Assembly (NCBI GenBank): GCA_964577055.1
Contig: CAZNWC010000012.1
Coordinates: 19,360-83,359 of the forward strand
Reading direction: 5' to 3'
DNA from: PNNG01 sp964577055
GTDB taxonomy: Bacteria; Bacteroidota; Bacteroidia; UBA7662
DNA: 64,000 nucleotides
The position numbers were made by a program, and so were the translations under genes. The notes under the pieces are model-generated. The model saw only the letters and a list, made by a program, of their open reading frames with translations. It searched no databases and was not told where the DNA came from. Shown one piece after another: positions 9,293 to 16,826 of the stretch; position 1 is the first letter of the stretch, and every line of letters begins with the position of its first letter.

Positions 9293-9300
9293 TATTTTTG
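9293..9300 (+). promoter_or_regulatory. Candidate -7 box for icd
   Basis: TATTTTTG fits TAnnTTTG and ends 19 bases before the icd ATG. No TTG at the ideal upstream spacing was found, so support is from one box only. Confidence 0.4.
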
Positions 9301-9319
9301 CACCGTAAAAATTAGCTTT

Positions 9320-10774
9320 ATGTCGCAGAAAACGCCCATTACCGTTGCCTATGGCGACGGCATCGGTCCAGAAATCATGTCGGCTGCCCTTCGGGTGCTC
9401 GAAGCCGCTGGAGCGCAGTTAGATATTGAAACCATTGAAATTGGTGAGAAGGTCTATCTCTCGGGTAATACTGCCGGTATCACAGATGCCAGCTGGGAAT
9501 CGTTGCTGCGTACAAAGGTGTTTCTTAAGGCACCTATTACCACTCCATTTGGTGGTGGTTACAAGTCGTTGAACGTTACAGCACGGAAGACCTTGGGTCT
9601 GTTTGCCAATGTAAGGCCATGTGTGTCATATTCACCCTATGTATACACGCGATTCCCGCTTATGGATGTGGTGATTATTCGCGAAAATGAAGAAGATTTG
9701 TATGCTGGTATTGAGCATCGCCAAACCCGACAAGTTTATCAGTGCTTGAAACTAATTACTGAACCAGGCTCTGAAAAAATCATTCGATATGCCTTTGAAT
9801 ATGCGCGTAATAACCGCCGCAAAAAGGTGACCTGTTTCGTTAAAGACAATATCATGAAGTTGACCGACGGGGTGTTTCATCGCATTTTCGACCGTATTGC
9901 AGAAGAATACCCCGATATCCAAGCCGACAGCATGATCATCGACATTGGGACAGCCCGTTTGGCTGATACACCCGAAATGTTTGATGTGATTGTGACTGAA
10001 AACCTGTACGGCGATATTATTTCGGATGTTGCTGCCCAAATCAGTGGTTCAGTTGGTATTGGTGGAAGTTCGAATATTGGTGATAAATGCGCCATGTTTG
10101 AGGCCATTCATGGATCAGCACCTACCATTGCAGGGCAGGATATTGCAAATCCTTCGGGCTTGTTGCTTTCTGCGGTGATGATGCTAGTGCACATCAATCA
10201 GCCAAAGGTTGCAGGGAAGATCCAGAATGCGTGGCTTAGAACGCTTGAAGAAGGTATTCATACTGCCGATATCTACAAGGAGGGCATGAGTAAACAGAAG
10301 GTTGGAACGCAAGGTTTTGCGGATGCTGTGATTGCCCGATTGGGACAGCTTCCGGAAAAAATGCAACCTGTGCAGTTTGCAGAAAATGTACATCACATCG
10401 ATCCGAGCAAGTGGCAATTGATGTATTCTACCGAAACAAAGCAGTTGATGGGAGTAGACATCTTCTTGGATTGGAACGATGGTCATGCCGACAAACTGGG
10501 CGAGATGCTTGAAAAAATAACTGTAGTAGGTTTAAAGCTCATCGTTATCTCTAACCGTGGCGTAAAAGTTTATCCGAATGCGCTTCCAGGTATCTTTTGT
10601 ACCGACCATTGGCGTTGCCGTTTTGAAGCAACCGACAAAGAGGCAGGGATAACACATCAAACTGTTCTCAATCAGTTAGCGCGTATTCAGGAAATTGGTT
10701 TGGATTTTATCAAAACTGAGCACCTGTACTATTTCGATAATGAAAGAGGTTATTCTTTGGCACAAGGACAATAA
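9320..10774 (+). CDS. icd: NADP-dependent isocitrate dehydrogenase
   Basis: Oxidative decarboxylation of isocitrate to 2-oxoglutarate in the TCA cycle. The ATG at 9320 (MSQKTPITVAYGDGIGPEIM) is preferred; the frame upstream is open to 9263, but that section does not resemble the family. Beta-decarboxylating dehydrogenase hallmarks are visible: GDGIGPE at the N-terminus, IIRENEEDLYAGIEHRQT, and NLYGDIISDVAAQISGSVGIGGSSNIG with the metal-binding aspartates, then AIHGSAPTIAGQDIANP. The 484-residue length with an extra C-terminal domain (from about residue 345) matches the Thermus/alphaproteobacterial long form rather than the E. coli type. A terminator follows. Confidence 0.93.
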   Translation: MSQKTPITVAYGDGIGPEIMSAALRVLEAAGAQLDIETIEIGEKVYLSGNTAGITDASWESLLRTKVFLKAPITTPFGGGYKSLNVTARKTLGLFANVRPCVSYSPYVYTRFPLMDVVIIRENEEDLYAGIEHRQTRQVYQCLKLITEPGSEKIIRYAFEYARNNRRKKVTCFVKDNIMKLTDGVFHRIFDRIAEEYPDIQADSMIIDIGTARLADTPEMFDVIVTENLYGDIISDVAAQISGSVGIGGSSNIGDKCAMFEAIHGSAPTIAGQDIANPSGLLLSAVMMLVHINQPKVAGKIQNAWLRTLEEGIHTADIYKEGMSKQKVGTQGFADAVIARLGQLPEKMQPVQFAENVHHIDPSKWQLMYSTETKQLMGVDIFLDWNDGHADKLGEMLEKITVVGLKLIVISNRGVKVYPNALPGIFCTDHWRCRFEATDKEAGITHQTVLNQLARIQEIGLDFIKTEHLYYFDNERGYSLAQGQ

Positions 10775-10781
10775 TCAACAG

Positions 10782-10807
10782 GCCATCCAACAGGATGGCT
10801 TTTTTTT
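10782..10807 (+). terminator. Terminator after icd, abutting hutI
   Basis: GCCATCC-AACA-GGATGGC followed by eight T (10800-10807). The next base is the A of the hutI ATG, so no untranslated leader separates the T-tract from hutI. Confidence 0.85.
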
Positions 10808-12046
10808 ATGGCAGTACGTTTAGAAAATATAGGTAAGCTTTGGGGTGTTGGTCAACCACCTTCCGGTCGGATCGCCGGACTGGAAATGGCAAATTTGGCC
10901 TCTCTGGAGAACGCGTGGTTGCGTATACAGGACGATCGGATAGTTTCTTATGGTTTGATGCGCGAACCAGATGCCGACACCAAGGCAGAAGTGTTTGACA
11001 TGGCTGGGAAATGGATTTTCCCTTCTTTTTGCGACTCACATACACATTTGGTATATGCCAGTAGCAGGGAGCAAGAGCTAAACATGAAGCTGGATGGTTT
11101 GGGCTATGAAGAAATTGCAGCCCGTGGTGGAGGCATTTTAAACTCGGCCCGCAAATTACAAGGAATGTCGGAAGACGACTTGTTTGCAGCGGCCTTGCCC
11201 CGACTAATGGCAATGGAGCAAATGGGTGTTGGGGCAGTGGAAATTAAGTCGGGTTATGGGCTAACTGCAGCTGATGAATTGAAGATGCTCCGCGTAATTC
11301 AACGGCTGAAGGCACATACTGGCATGCTCGTCAAAGCCACCTTTTTGGCCCTGCACGCAGTTCCAGAGGCATATAAGCACCAAAAAGACGCTTTTGTTGA
11401 ATTGATGGTAGGGGAAGTGCTACCGGTGGTCGCTGCCGAGAAGCTAGCCGATTTTGTGGATCTCTTTTGTGAGCGCAACTATTTTGACCTGCACGATATG
11501 GAAAGATTGTTGGTAGCTGCAAAAGCTGTGGGTTTGAAAGCAAAAGTGCATGTAAACCAATTTAGCAGCATGGGGGGGGTGGCATTGGCCGTTCAGCATG
11601 GTGCATTGAGTATAGATCACTTAGAGGTGATGGAGGATGCTGATTTTGAAGCTTTGGATGGCGCAGATATCATTCCTACTTTACTACCTGGCTGTTCATT
11701 TTATCTCGGCATCCCTTTTGGGCCAGCCCGTGCACTGATGCAACGCAATTTGCCGTTGGCCATAGCCAGCGATTATAATCCAGGATCGGCACCTTCTTTT
11801 GATCCTGAGATGAATTTGGTATTGGCTGTGCTACGCATGCGGATGAAACCGGAAGAGGCATTGAATGCCATGACCATTAATGCGGCGGCGGCCATGGAAT
11901 TAGAAAACGAAGTAGGCAGTATCTCGACAGGAAAAAAAGCCCATTTTTTCGTTACAAACGCCATGCCTTCGCTCACGTATTTTCCGTATGCCTTTGGAGA
12001 GCGTAAAATAAGGGAAGTGTGGCTGAATGGTAGGCCAATCGATTGA
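10808..12046 (+). CDS. hutI: Imidazolonepropionase
   Basis: Hydrolyses 4-imidazolone-5-propionate to N-formimino-glutamate in histidine degradation. The amidohydrolase signature SHTHLVYASSREQE (metal His pair near residues 76-78), the ARGGGILNS segment, the HVNQFSSMGGVALAVQHGALSIDHLE region and the late metal Asp in ASDYNPGSAPS are all present. The 412 residues match the family. The ATG follows the icd terminator T-tract with no leader, but the N-terminus aligns with HutI, so this start is likely right. No hutU, hutH or hutG is in this window, so the pathway is dispersed. Confidence 0.92.
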   Translation: MAVRLENIGKLWGVGQPPSGRIAGLEMANLASLENAWLRIQDDRIVSYGLMREPDADTKAEVFDMAGKWIFPSFCDSHTHLVYASSREQELNMKLDGLGYEEIAARGGGILNSARKLQGMSEDDLFAAALPRLMAMEQMGVGAVEIKSGYGLTAADELKMLRVIQRLKAHTGMLVKATFLALHAVPEAYKHQKDAFVELMVGEVLPVVAAEKLADFVDLFCERNYFDLHDMERLLVAAKAVGLKAKVHVNQFSSMGGVALAVQHGALSIDHLEVMEDADFEALDGADIIPTLLPGCSFYLGIPFGPARALMQRNLPLAIASDYNPGSAPSFDPEMNLVLAVLRMRMKPEEALNAMTINAAAAMELENEVGSISTGKKAHFFVTNAMPSLTYFPYAFGERKIREVWLNGRPID

Positions 12047-12048
12047 AT

Positions 12049-12750
12049 TCAGGATGAAGGAGCTGATTGAAAAAAGTAATCAAGCCTTGATTTAAGTAGC
12101 TCGAGGTTTACTTTGTTGAGCGGGTGTGGTGTATAGGGCAGTATATCGAGGCAAGCCTTTGGCGCTGTCTGAAATACCTGCAAAGCGTCTTGAATCGGAA
12201 CCATTTTATCACGGTCGCCCAAGCCAAGGGCAAGTGGTATGTTTATTTTTTCGAAGTCTTGATTGCTCATTACAGCTTCAATGCCTAGTTGCAGCATCAT
12301 ATCGGCTGTTTTTGCCAATAGTTCTTCCCAGCCAAGCGCAGGATGTTGCCCTGCCAGTTTAGCAGCATAGGCTGGAAATTTTTGGGCAATTGCATTCGGG
12401 TTGAGTTGCCCTGCTTCTTTGGCGGAAGAGGCTGCGTCCCAAATAAATTTGGTTCCTAAGGTGTAAATGGCTTTGAAACAATGCCGCTCACTTTGCAGTT
12501 TAGTGGCAACGTAGCCTCCCATGCTATACCCAAATACATAACAACCTTGCAATTGATGACTTTCCACAAATGCTCCGAGTGAAGATGCAAATCCGCTAAT
12601 TCCAAAAGGTGTGTCACCGATAGGTGTTTGTCCATGACCAGGAAACTCGAACACCACACAGTCGTAATGTTGGTTGAGTGTGTTCACCACTGGAAGTAAA
12701 TCAGCGGCACTTCCGAGTGCTCCGTGAAGCAATAAGATTTTTGGCATCAT
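12049..12750 (-). CDS. Alpha/beta-fold hydrolase
   Basis: A 233-residue soluble hydrolase. Visible elements are the oxyanion-hole HG near residue 8 (LLLHGALGSA), nucleophile elbow GYSMGG (Ser about residue 96), the acid in GLGDRDKMVP, and the catalytic His in TPHPLNK near residue 214. Size and motif order resemble MenH/BioH-like small esterases. Its start overlaps the ade stop by ATGA, so it is translated from the adenine deaminase transcript. The natural substrate cannot be told from sequence. Confidence 0.87.
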   Translation of the reverse strand: MMPKILLLHGALGSAADLLPVVNTLNQHYDCVVFEFPGHGQTPIGDTPFGISGFASSLGAFVESHQLQGCYVFGYSMGGYVATKLQSERHCFKAIYTLGTKFIWDAASSAKEAGQLNPNAIAQKFPAYAAKLAGQHPALGWEELLAKTADMMLQLGIEAVMSNQDFEKINIPLALGLGDRDKMVPIQDALQVFQTAPKACLDILPYTPHPLNKVNLELLKSRLDYFFQSAPSS

Positions 12751-14375
12751 GCAAAGGAATTGACAAATTGAAACTGTTGGCCATCGAAAAGCCCCAAATC
12801 ACTGAGTTTGATTTCAGGAATTACCAAAAGCGACATAAATGAAAGGGTCATGTAGGGTGAACGCAAAGGGCTTCCAGCCTGTTTGCAAAGGGTGTCTAAT
12901 TTGCTGTATGCATTTGCGGTTTGTTCACAATTAAGTGTACTCATCAAACCTGCAACAGGCAGAGGTAGCACTTCGGTTTTGTGTCGATTGGTAAACACCA
13001 ATCCGCCTTCGGACTGCATGAGTGCGTTTATGGCTTTTAGAATCAAGTCATCGTGGGTTCCTGTTACCACAATGTTGTGAGAATCATGTGCAACAGTACC
13101 CCCCATGGCGGCATGTTGGAGTCCAAATCCCTTGATGAAAGCTACGGCAGGTGGCGCTTTTTTATAGCGGTTAACGACTACCAATTTGAGCAGGTCGTGC
13201 GTATGCCAATCGGCAATGGGTCCCAGGGCAGCCGTATCGTACCACAAGTTTCGCGTTATCAATTGACCATCTAAGGCTTCAATGACGCGGACTTTTTGAC
13301 CCTCGCTTGCAATTTGAAGCGATTGCATTGCAATAGGGTATGCAACGAAGTTGTTTTGGGGAATTACTTCAGGAATGGAAAATAAAGTCTCTCCGGCAGC
13401 ATAAACCACTTTGCCTTTGATGCAAGTGCTCAGCACATCGAAATCGGTGAGGTTGTTTACCAAAATGAAATCAGCAGGGTCGCCAACTCGCAATTTGCCA
13501 CACTTCATTTGATAGTGGTCAATCGGATGAAAACATGCAGCTCTTAGAACGTCAAAAACATCGTAGCCCAATGCCACTGCCCGTGCGGCTACTTTGTTGA
13601 TATGGCCAAGCAAAAGTTCATCAGGATGTTTGTCATCTGAGCAGAACATGACCAAATGGGGATGGCTTTTTAATAGCGGGTGCAATGCATCGAAATTTCG
13701 TGCAGCAGAGCCCTCACGGATGAGTATTTTGACACCCATAGCAGCCTTTTCTTCGGCTTCTTCCAACGAAAAACACTCATGGTCGGTACTGATGCCCGCA
13801 GCGAAATAGTGCTGCGCATCGTTGCCGCGAAGGCCAGGGGCATGTCCATCAATGGGTTTTCCCACCGCCTGTGCAGCTGCTATTTTATCCATCACTGTCG
13901 TGTCTTGTTGCAAAACACCTGGATAGTTCATCATTTCACTCAAATAGCCAATGGCATCTTGCTGCAGTAGGTCACGTACATCAGCTGTGTCGAGGGTAGC
14001 GCCAGCTGTTTCAAATACCGTGGCTGGTACACAAGATGGCGCGCCAAAATGAAAATAAAGCGGTACTTGAGCCGCATTTTCGAGCATGAATGATACACCT
14101 TGCATGCCCAGTACATTGGCGATTTCGTGTGGGTCAGATACTGTGCCGATGGTTCCATGCCTTACAGCTTCGTGCGCGAACGCCGCTGGACACAACATGC
14201 TGCTTTCGATATGAATATGCGCATCGATAAAGCCAGGCATCAAGAAAGGCAAGTCGTTGTTTTCTACTTCAGTCGGCTCAATACGCTTGATGCGTTCGTT
14301 TTCTATGTCGAGCGTCACGGTTTGAATGATCCGACGGTCCAAATCAACCAAGTTGACCAATAGCGAATTTGCCAT
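12747..14375 (-). CDS. ade: Adenine deaminase
   Basis: Converts adenine to hypoxanthine and ammonia in purine salvage. Family marks are GFIDAHIHIESSMLCP (metal His pair, residues about 49-64), TVSDPHEIANVLG, IDGHAPGLRG, the catalytic-site STDHECFSLEEA and CSDDKHPDELL, and a C-terminal domain with GTVAHDSHNIVVTG. The 542 residues are close to family norm. It leads the ade-hydrolase pair and is divergent from the AraC-type regulator. The shared 142-bp intergenic region has a 12-bp-period repeat array that could control both. Confidence 0.94.
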   Translation of the reverse strand: MANSLLVNLVDLDRRIIQTVTLDIENERIKRIEPTEVENNDLPFLMPGFIDAHIHIESSMLCPAAFAHEAVRHGTIGTVSDPHEIANVLGMQGVSFMLENAAQVPLYFHFGAPSCVPATVFETAGATLDTADVRDLLQQDAIGYLSEMMNYPGVLQQDTTVMDKIAAAQAVGKPIDGHAPGLRGNDAQHYFAAGISTDHECFSLEEAEEKAAMGVKILIREGSAARNFDALHPLLKSHPHLVMFCSDDKHPDELLLGHINKVAARAVALGYDVFDVLRAACFHPIDHYQMKCGKLRVGDPADFILVNNLTDFDVLSTCIKGKVVYAAGETLFSIPEVIPQNNFVAYPIAMQSLQIASEGQKVRVIEALDGQLITRNLWYDTAALGPIADWHTHDLLKLVVVNRYKKAPPAVAFIKGFGLQHAAMGGTVAHDSHNIVVTGTHDDLILKAINALMQSEGGLVFTNRHKTEVLPLPVAGLMSTLNCEQTANAYSKLDTLCKQAGSPLRSPYMTLSFMSLLVIPEIKLSDLGLFDGQQFQFVNSFA

Positions 14376-14387
14376 GTGCTTATTTTA

Positions 14388-14401
14388 GCCTAAAAATAGG
14401 C
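14388..14401. promoter_or_regulatory. Small hairpin upstream of ade
   Basis: GCCTA-AAAA-TAGGC, 13 bp upstream of the ade start on the minus strand. It abuts the repeat array and could be an additional operator or a leader hairpin. Confidence 0.35.
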
Positions 14402-14452
14402 TTGTATATCATTTTGTATAGCAAATTGTATAATGTTTTGTATATATACAAG
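14402..14452. repeat. Four TTGTATA direct repeats, exact 12-bp period, plus an inverted copy
   Basis: TTGTATA starts at 14402, 14414, 14426 and 14438. An inverted TATACAAG at 14445-14452 mirrors CTTGTATA at 14401-14408. The array fills the divergent promoter region between ade and the AraC-type regulator. A multi-site operator is the simplest reading. Confidence 0.8.
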
Positions 14453-14517
14453 GCTTGCTAATGTGAATCCGGTCGTCCTAAATTGCTCACGCTGAATCTT
14501 TTAAACTTGGAGGCCCT

Positions 14518-15327
14518 ATGAAGTCACACACTATCTTACTTGTGGAAGGTACTGCGTCATTTCGCAGTATACTTTCAGACCATCTGAGAAAACAATATCA
14601 GGTGAAGGAATTTCAGAAGTGCCATGCGGCATTTCATCATTTAACTCAGACGCCAGCAAATTTGGTATTGTATGTCTTGCCTACCGAGCAAGAGCAACCT
14701 GAGTCGTTTATTCATGAGTTGAGGGAGCATTCCCGGATGCGACATTTGCCAGTTGTGGTGCTTTACCACCGCAACCAAGGATTAAGTGTTCGAGAATGTT
14801 ATCAGGCAGGTGCCGATGTTTGTTTGGAAAAACCCTTTGGCTTGGAGTTATTGCCCGATATACTCACAATGGCTATCAGAAACCGAGAACTTGCGTTTCA
14901 CTATTCGCGCCGATTGACCTTACTTCCGGAAGCCTATGTAGCCAAAGAATCGGAGCCAGAGTTTTTTATGCATCGTGTAAACAGGTTTATACGCGAACGC
15001 ATTGATCAAATGGAGTTGCAAGTATCGTTGTTGGCCGAGGAAATGGCCATGAGCGTTAGTCAGTTGGATCGGCGGATTATGCGCATTGCAGGTTGTTCTC
15101 CCAAACAATATATCAGAGATTATCGGATGAAGGTAGCCTATGAGCTATTGGCCGAGCGCCAAGGCAACATTACTGAGGTGGCGAATCTTACGGGCTTTAG
15201 GAGCGTATCGTATTTTTCCACCAAATTCAGGGAGCGATTTGGTGTACCGCCTTCTCAATACAGGTTTCCACTGAAGGTGTTACATGTGGGCGTGCATAGC
15301 AATGATTTTCCCCCTCGTGTTGCATAG
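14518..15327 (+). CDS. AraC-family regulator with degenerate receiver domain
   Basis: 269 residues: an N-terminal receiver-like domain (residues about 5-115), a linker, and an AraC HTH (about 160-258; SVSQLDRRIMRIAGCSPKQYI and ITEVANLTGFRSVSYFSTKF). The receiver is atypical. The acidic pair after the first strand is reduced to one Glu (LLVEGTAS), and the phospho-acceptor position after strand three reads NLVLYVLPTE with no Asp. The switch Lys in LEKPFG remains. This suggests phosphorylation-independent control. A purine-strong ribosome site (GGAGG) precedes the ATG. It is divergent from ade across the 12-bp repeat array, so it may bind there; that is inference. Confidence 0.88.
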   Translation: MKSHTILLVEGTASFRSILSDHLRKQYQVKEFQKCHAAFHHLTQTPANLVLYVLPTEQEQPESFIHELREHSRMRHLPVVVLYHRNQGLSVRECYQAGADVCLEKPFGLELLPDILTMAIRNRELAFHYSRRLTLLPEAYVAKESEPEFFMHRVNRFIRERIDQMELQVSLLAEEMAMSVSQLDRRIMRIAGCSPKQYIRDYRMKVAYELLAERQGNITEVANLTGFRSVSYFSTKFRERFGVPPSQYRFPLKVLHVGVHSNDFPPRVA

Positions 15328-15329
15328 GG

Positions 15330-16148
15330 CTAGAATAAACGTAATTGATTGCCTTCTTCCTGACGGCGTTCACGGGCTGGACTAGTGCCCATGCCTGAAA
15401 GCTTGAGCTCTTGGCTGAATCGAAGGGTTGAGCTGGGCAGCACCGCGGGCCCAACGGGTTGGAGGCAATCAAGACTTTTATTTGCTTGTTTTTTTATAGA
15501 CGTGCTGATAGGATACGCATTCCATTCAGTGCCTGTTGGTTGCCGCAATATTGAGACCAGTTCCTCTACGGTACTATTGGGATTGAGCCATGTTTGACGA
15601 TCCTTGTTTTCAATGATCCGTGGAGATCGGTGATGGCCAAAACTAGCAACTACAGGTAATGGTGGGGTTGTAACGATGCAAAATCCTGATTTTGGTTGTT
15701 TCGTTTTGAGGTCTGTCCATGTAGACCACAATCCCGCGAAAGAAAAGAGTTGTTTCTCGACTGGGAAAACCACATATGGTTTGTTCAGGCGTTCGGTTTT
15801 AGGTCCTTCAATGAATCCATTTGCTGGAATCAAACATCGTTGCGTTCTGATAAGGCTTCTGAAGGCGGGTTTTTGGAAAATACCCAAGGTGCCATGATAG
15901 TTGGTATGGTCTTCTGGGTTAAAGTCGCCCTCAGAACGGGCATTGATGAGCAATAGCGCTGTTTTTGACCATATGGGCTGCAATCCAAAGTGTAGCAGTT
16001 GTAATTGTTGGGGCTGCTGCTGTGTAATGACAGGGGCAAGTTCACCTGGACCAATATTTGGATTGGTGCCGAAAGGCTGAACAGCCTTTACATTGAACGC
16101 TTCTTCAATGTACTCGAGCTTTGAAATGAGGGTATAACGGCCACACAT
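15330..16148 (-). CDS. SRAP peptidase (HMCES/YedK family)
   Basis: Shields abasic sites in single-stranded DNA by a thiazolidine cross-link through Cys2. The N-terminus reads MCGRYTL, with Cys2 exposed after Met removal. Other active-site marks are LLINARSEG (Asn), RCLIPANGFIEG (Glu) and SFGHHRSPRI (His). The 272 residues are slightly longer than YedK, with a C-terminal extension holding SRERRQEEGNQLRLF-like basic/acidic sequence. It is convergent with the AraC regulator, their stops only two bases apart. The histone-H1-like gene lies upstream on the same strand but ends in its own terminator. Confidence 0.92.
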   Translation of the reverse strand: MCGRYTLISKLEYIEEAFNVKAVQPFGTNPNIGPGELAPVITQQQPQQLQLLHFGLQPIWSKTALLLINARSEGDFNPEDHTNYHGTLGIFQKPAFRSLIRTQRCLIPANGFIEGPKTERLNKPYVVFPVEKQLFSFAGLWSTWTDLKTKQPKSGFCIVTTPPLPVVASFGHHRSPRIIENKDRQTWLNPNSTVEELVSILRQPTGTEWNAYPISTSIKKQANKSLDCLQPVGPAVLPSSTLRFSQELKLSGMGTSPARERRQEEGNQLRLF

Positions 16149-16154
16149 GGAGGT

Positions 16155-16181
16155 AAAAAAAAACCCGCTAGGCGGGTTTTT
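16155..16181 (-). terminator. Terminator of the histone-H1-like gene
   Basis: CCCGC-TAG-GCGGG flanked by A/T runs. Read on the minus strand the hairpin ends in nine T. It lies immediately after the gene's stop codon. Confidence 0.88.
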
Positions 16182-16183
16182 GA

Positions 16184-16360
16184 TTAGGCGTTATTTTTAC
16201 GGTTCTGAACGTCGAGGCGAATTTCCTGACATTTGTTTTTCAGATCCTGAAGGCCTTTTCTTACGCGGGTACCAGCAGCATTGTTACCGCCATCGTAGAA
16301 TTTTTCGAAATCTTTCTGCATCGAGGTGAGCAGATCGTGGAGTACTTTGTATTGTTCCAT
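16184..16360 (-). CDS. Histone-H1-like protein, 58 residues
   Basis: A small basic DNA-binding protein of the type widespread in Bacteroidota. Translation from ATG at 16360 to TAA at 16184 gives a 58-residue helical protein with MQKDFEKFYDGGNNAAG and TRVRKGLQDLKNKCQEIR. The order (acidic helix, DFEKFYD, then G-N-x-A-AGTRVRKG-QDLK) matches the Bacteroidota histone-H1/Hc1-like family. It is distinct from the lysine/alanine-repeat chlamydial Hc1 tail, which is absent here. The gene has its own terminator. It is probably abundant and nucleoid-associated; the role is inferred from family. Confidence 0.85.
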   Translation of the reverse strand: MEQYKVLHDLLTSMQKDFEKFYDGGNNAAGTRVRKGLQDLKNKCQEIRLDVQNRKNNA

Positions 16361-16585
16361 GTTCTTTTGATTAACGTGGGCAATATAGAGAAAAGCCCCA
16401 AATCGTGTGCGTTTTGGCCATATATTTATTGAAATTTTAAAACTTTAGCCTATCAGCAGCTAATTCTTCTTGGGTGGCTGCGGTATTTTGGTACAATAAG
16501 GCATTCGTAATCAGACAACTTTTAGTCTTTTGACTTTTTTCAGCGAAAAAGTGAGGGAGATGCTGTGAGATTTTAAGGATTGCGC

Positions 16586-16593
16586 TATATTTG
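16586..16593 (+). promoter_or_regulatory. Candidate -7 box for tRNA-Arg
   Basis: TATATTTG matches TAnnTTTG and ends 19 bases before the mature tRNA 5' end. No clear -33 TTG is seen at ideal spacing. Confidence 0.5.
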
Positions 16594-16612
16594 CAGTCCA
16601 ATTCAACAGCAA

Positions 16613-16686
16613 GGTTTCGTAGCTCAATTGGATAGAGCATCTGACTACGGATCAGAAGGTTTGGGGTTCGAATCCCTACGAGACCG
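16613..16686 (+). tRNA. tRNA-Arg (anticodon ACG)
   Basis: Cloverleaf by eye: acceptor GGTTTCG pairs with CGAGACC (one G-T pair), D arm with AGCTCAATTGGATAGAGC, anticodon stem TCTGA/TCAGA with loop CTACGGA giving anticodon ACG, and T arm GGGTTCGAATCCC. The 3' CCA is not encoded; the discriminator is G followed by CAAA. The A34 would be deaminated to inosine to read CGU/CGC/CGA. It is followed by a terminator at 16700-16721. Confidence 0.96.
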
Positions 16687-16699
16687 CAAAATGGGTAAA

Positions 16700-16721
16700 G
16701 CCTCCGCAAGGAGGCTTTTTT
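16700..16721 (+). terminator. Terminator after tRNA-Arg
   Basis: GCCTCC-GCAA-GGAGGC followed by six T, 13 bases after the tRNA 3' end. Confidence 0.9.
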
Positions 16722-16746
16722 ATTTCCTACCCAGCTTAAAATACAG

Positions 16747-16768
16747 AAAGCCAGCGATGGCCGGCTTT
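16747..16768. terminator. Weaker hairpin between tRNA and flavoprotein gene
   Basis: AAAGCC ... GGCTTT with an imperfect inner stem. Possibly a back-up terminator for either strand. Confidence 0.45.
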
Positions 16769-16782
16769 GTATGAGGCTTGAG

Positions 16783-16806
16783 AAAAGCCCGACCTCCCGG
16801 TCGGGC
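16783..16806 (-). terminator. Terminator of the SQR-like gene
   Basis: GCCCGACC-TCCC-GGTCGGGC, an 8-bp stem. Read on the minus strand it is followed by TTTT, 21 bases past the gene stop. Confidence 0.82.
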
Positions 16807-16826
16807 TCACCTACAAACACCAATCA

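Noticed and set aside
16437..16823. 128-codon minus-strand frame with VGIRTPNLLIRSQMLYPIELR
   Set aside because: It is the antisense of tRNA-Arg and its terminator; this peptide is a well-known artefact of reading a tRNA backwards.
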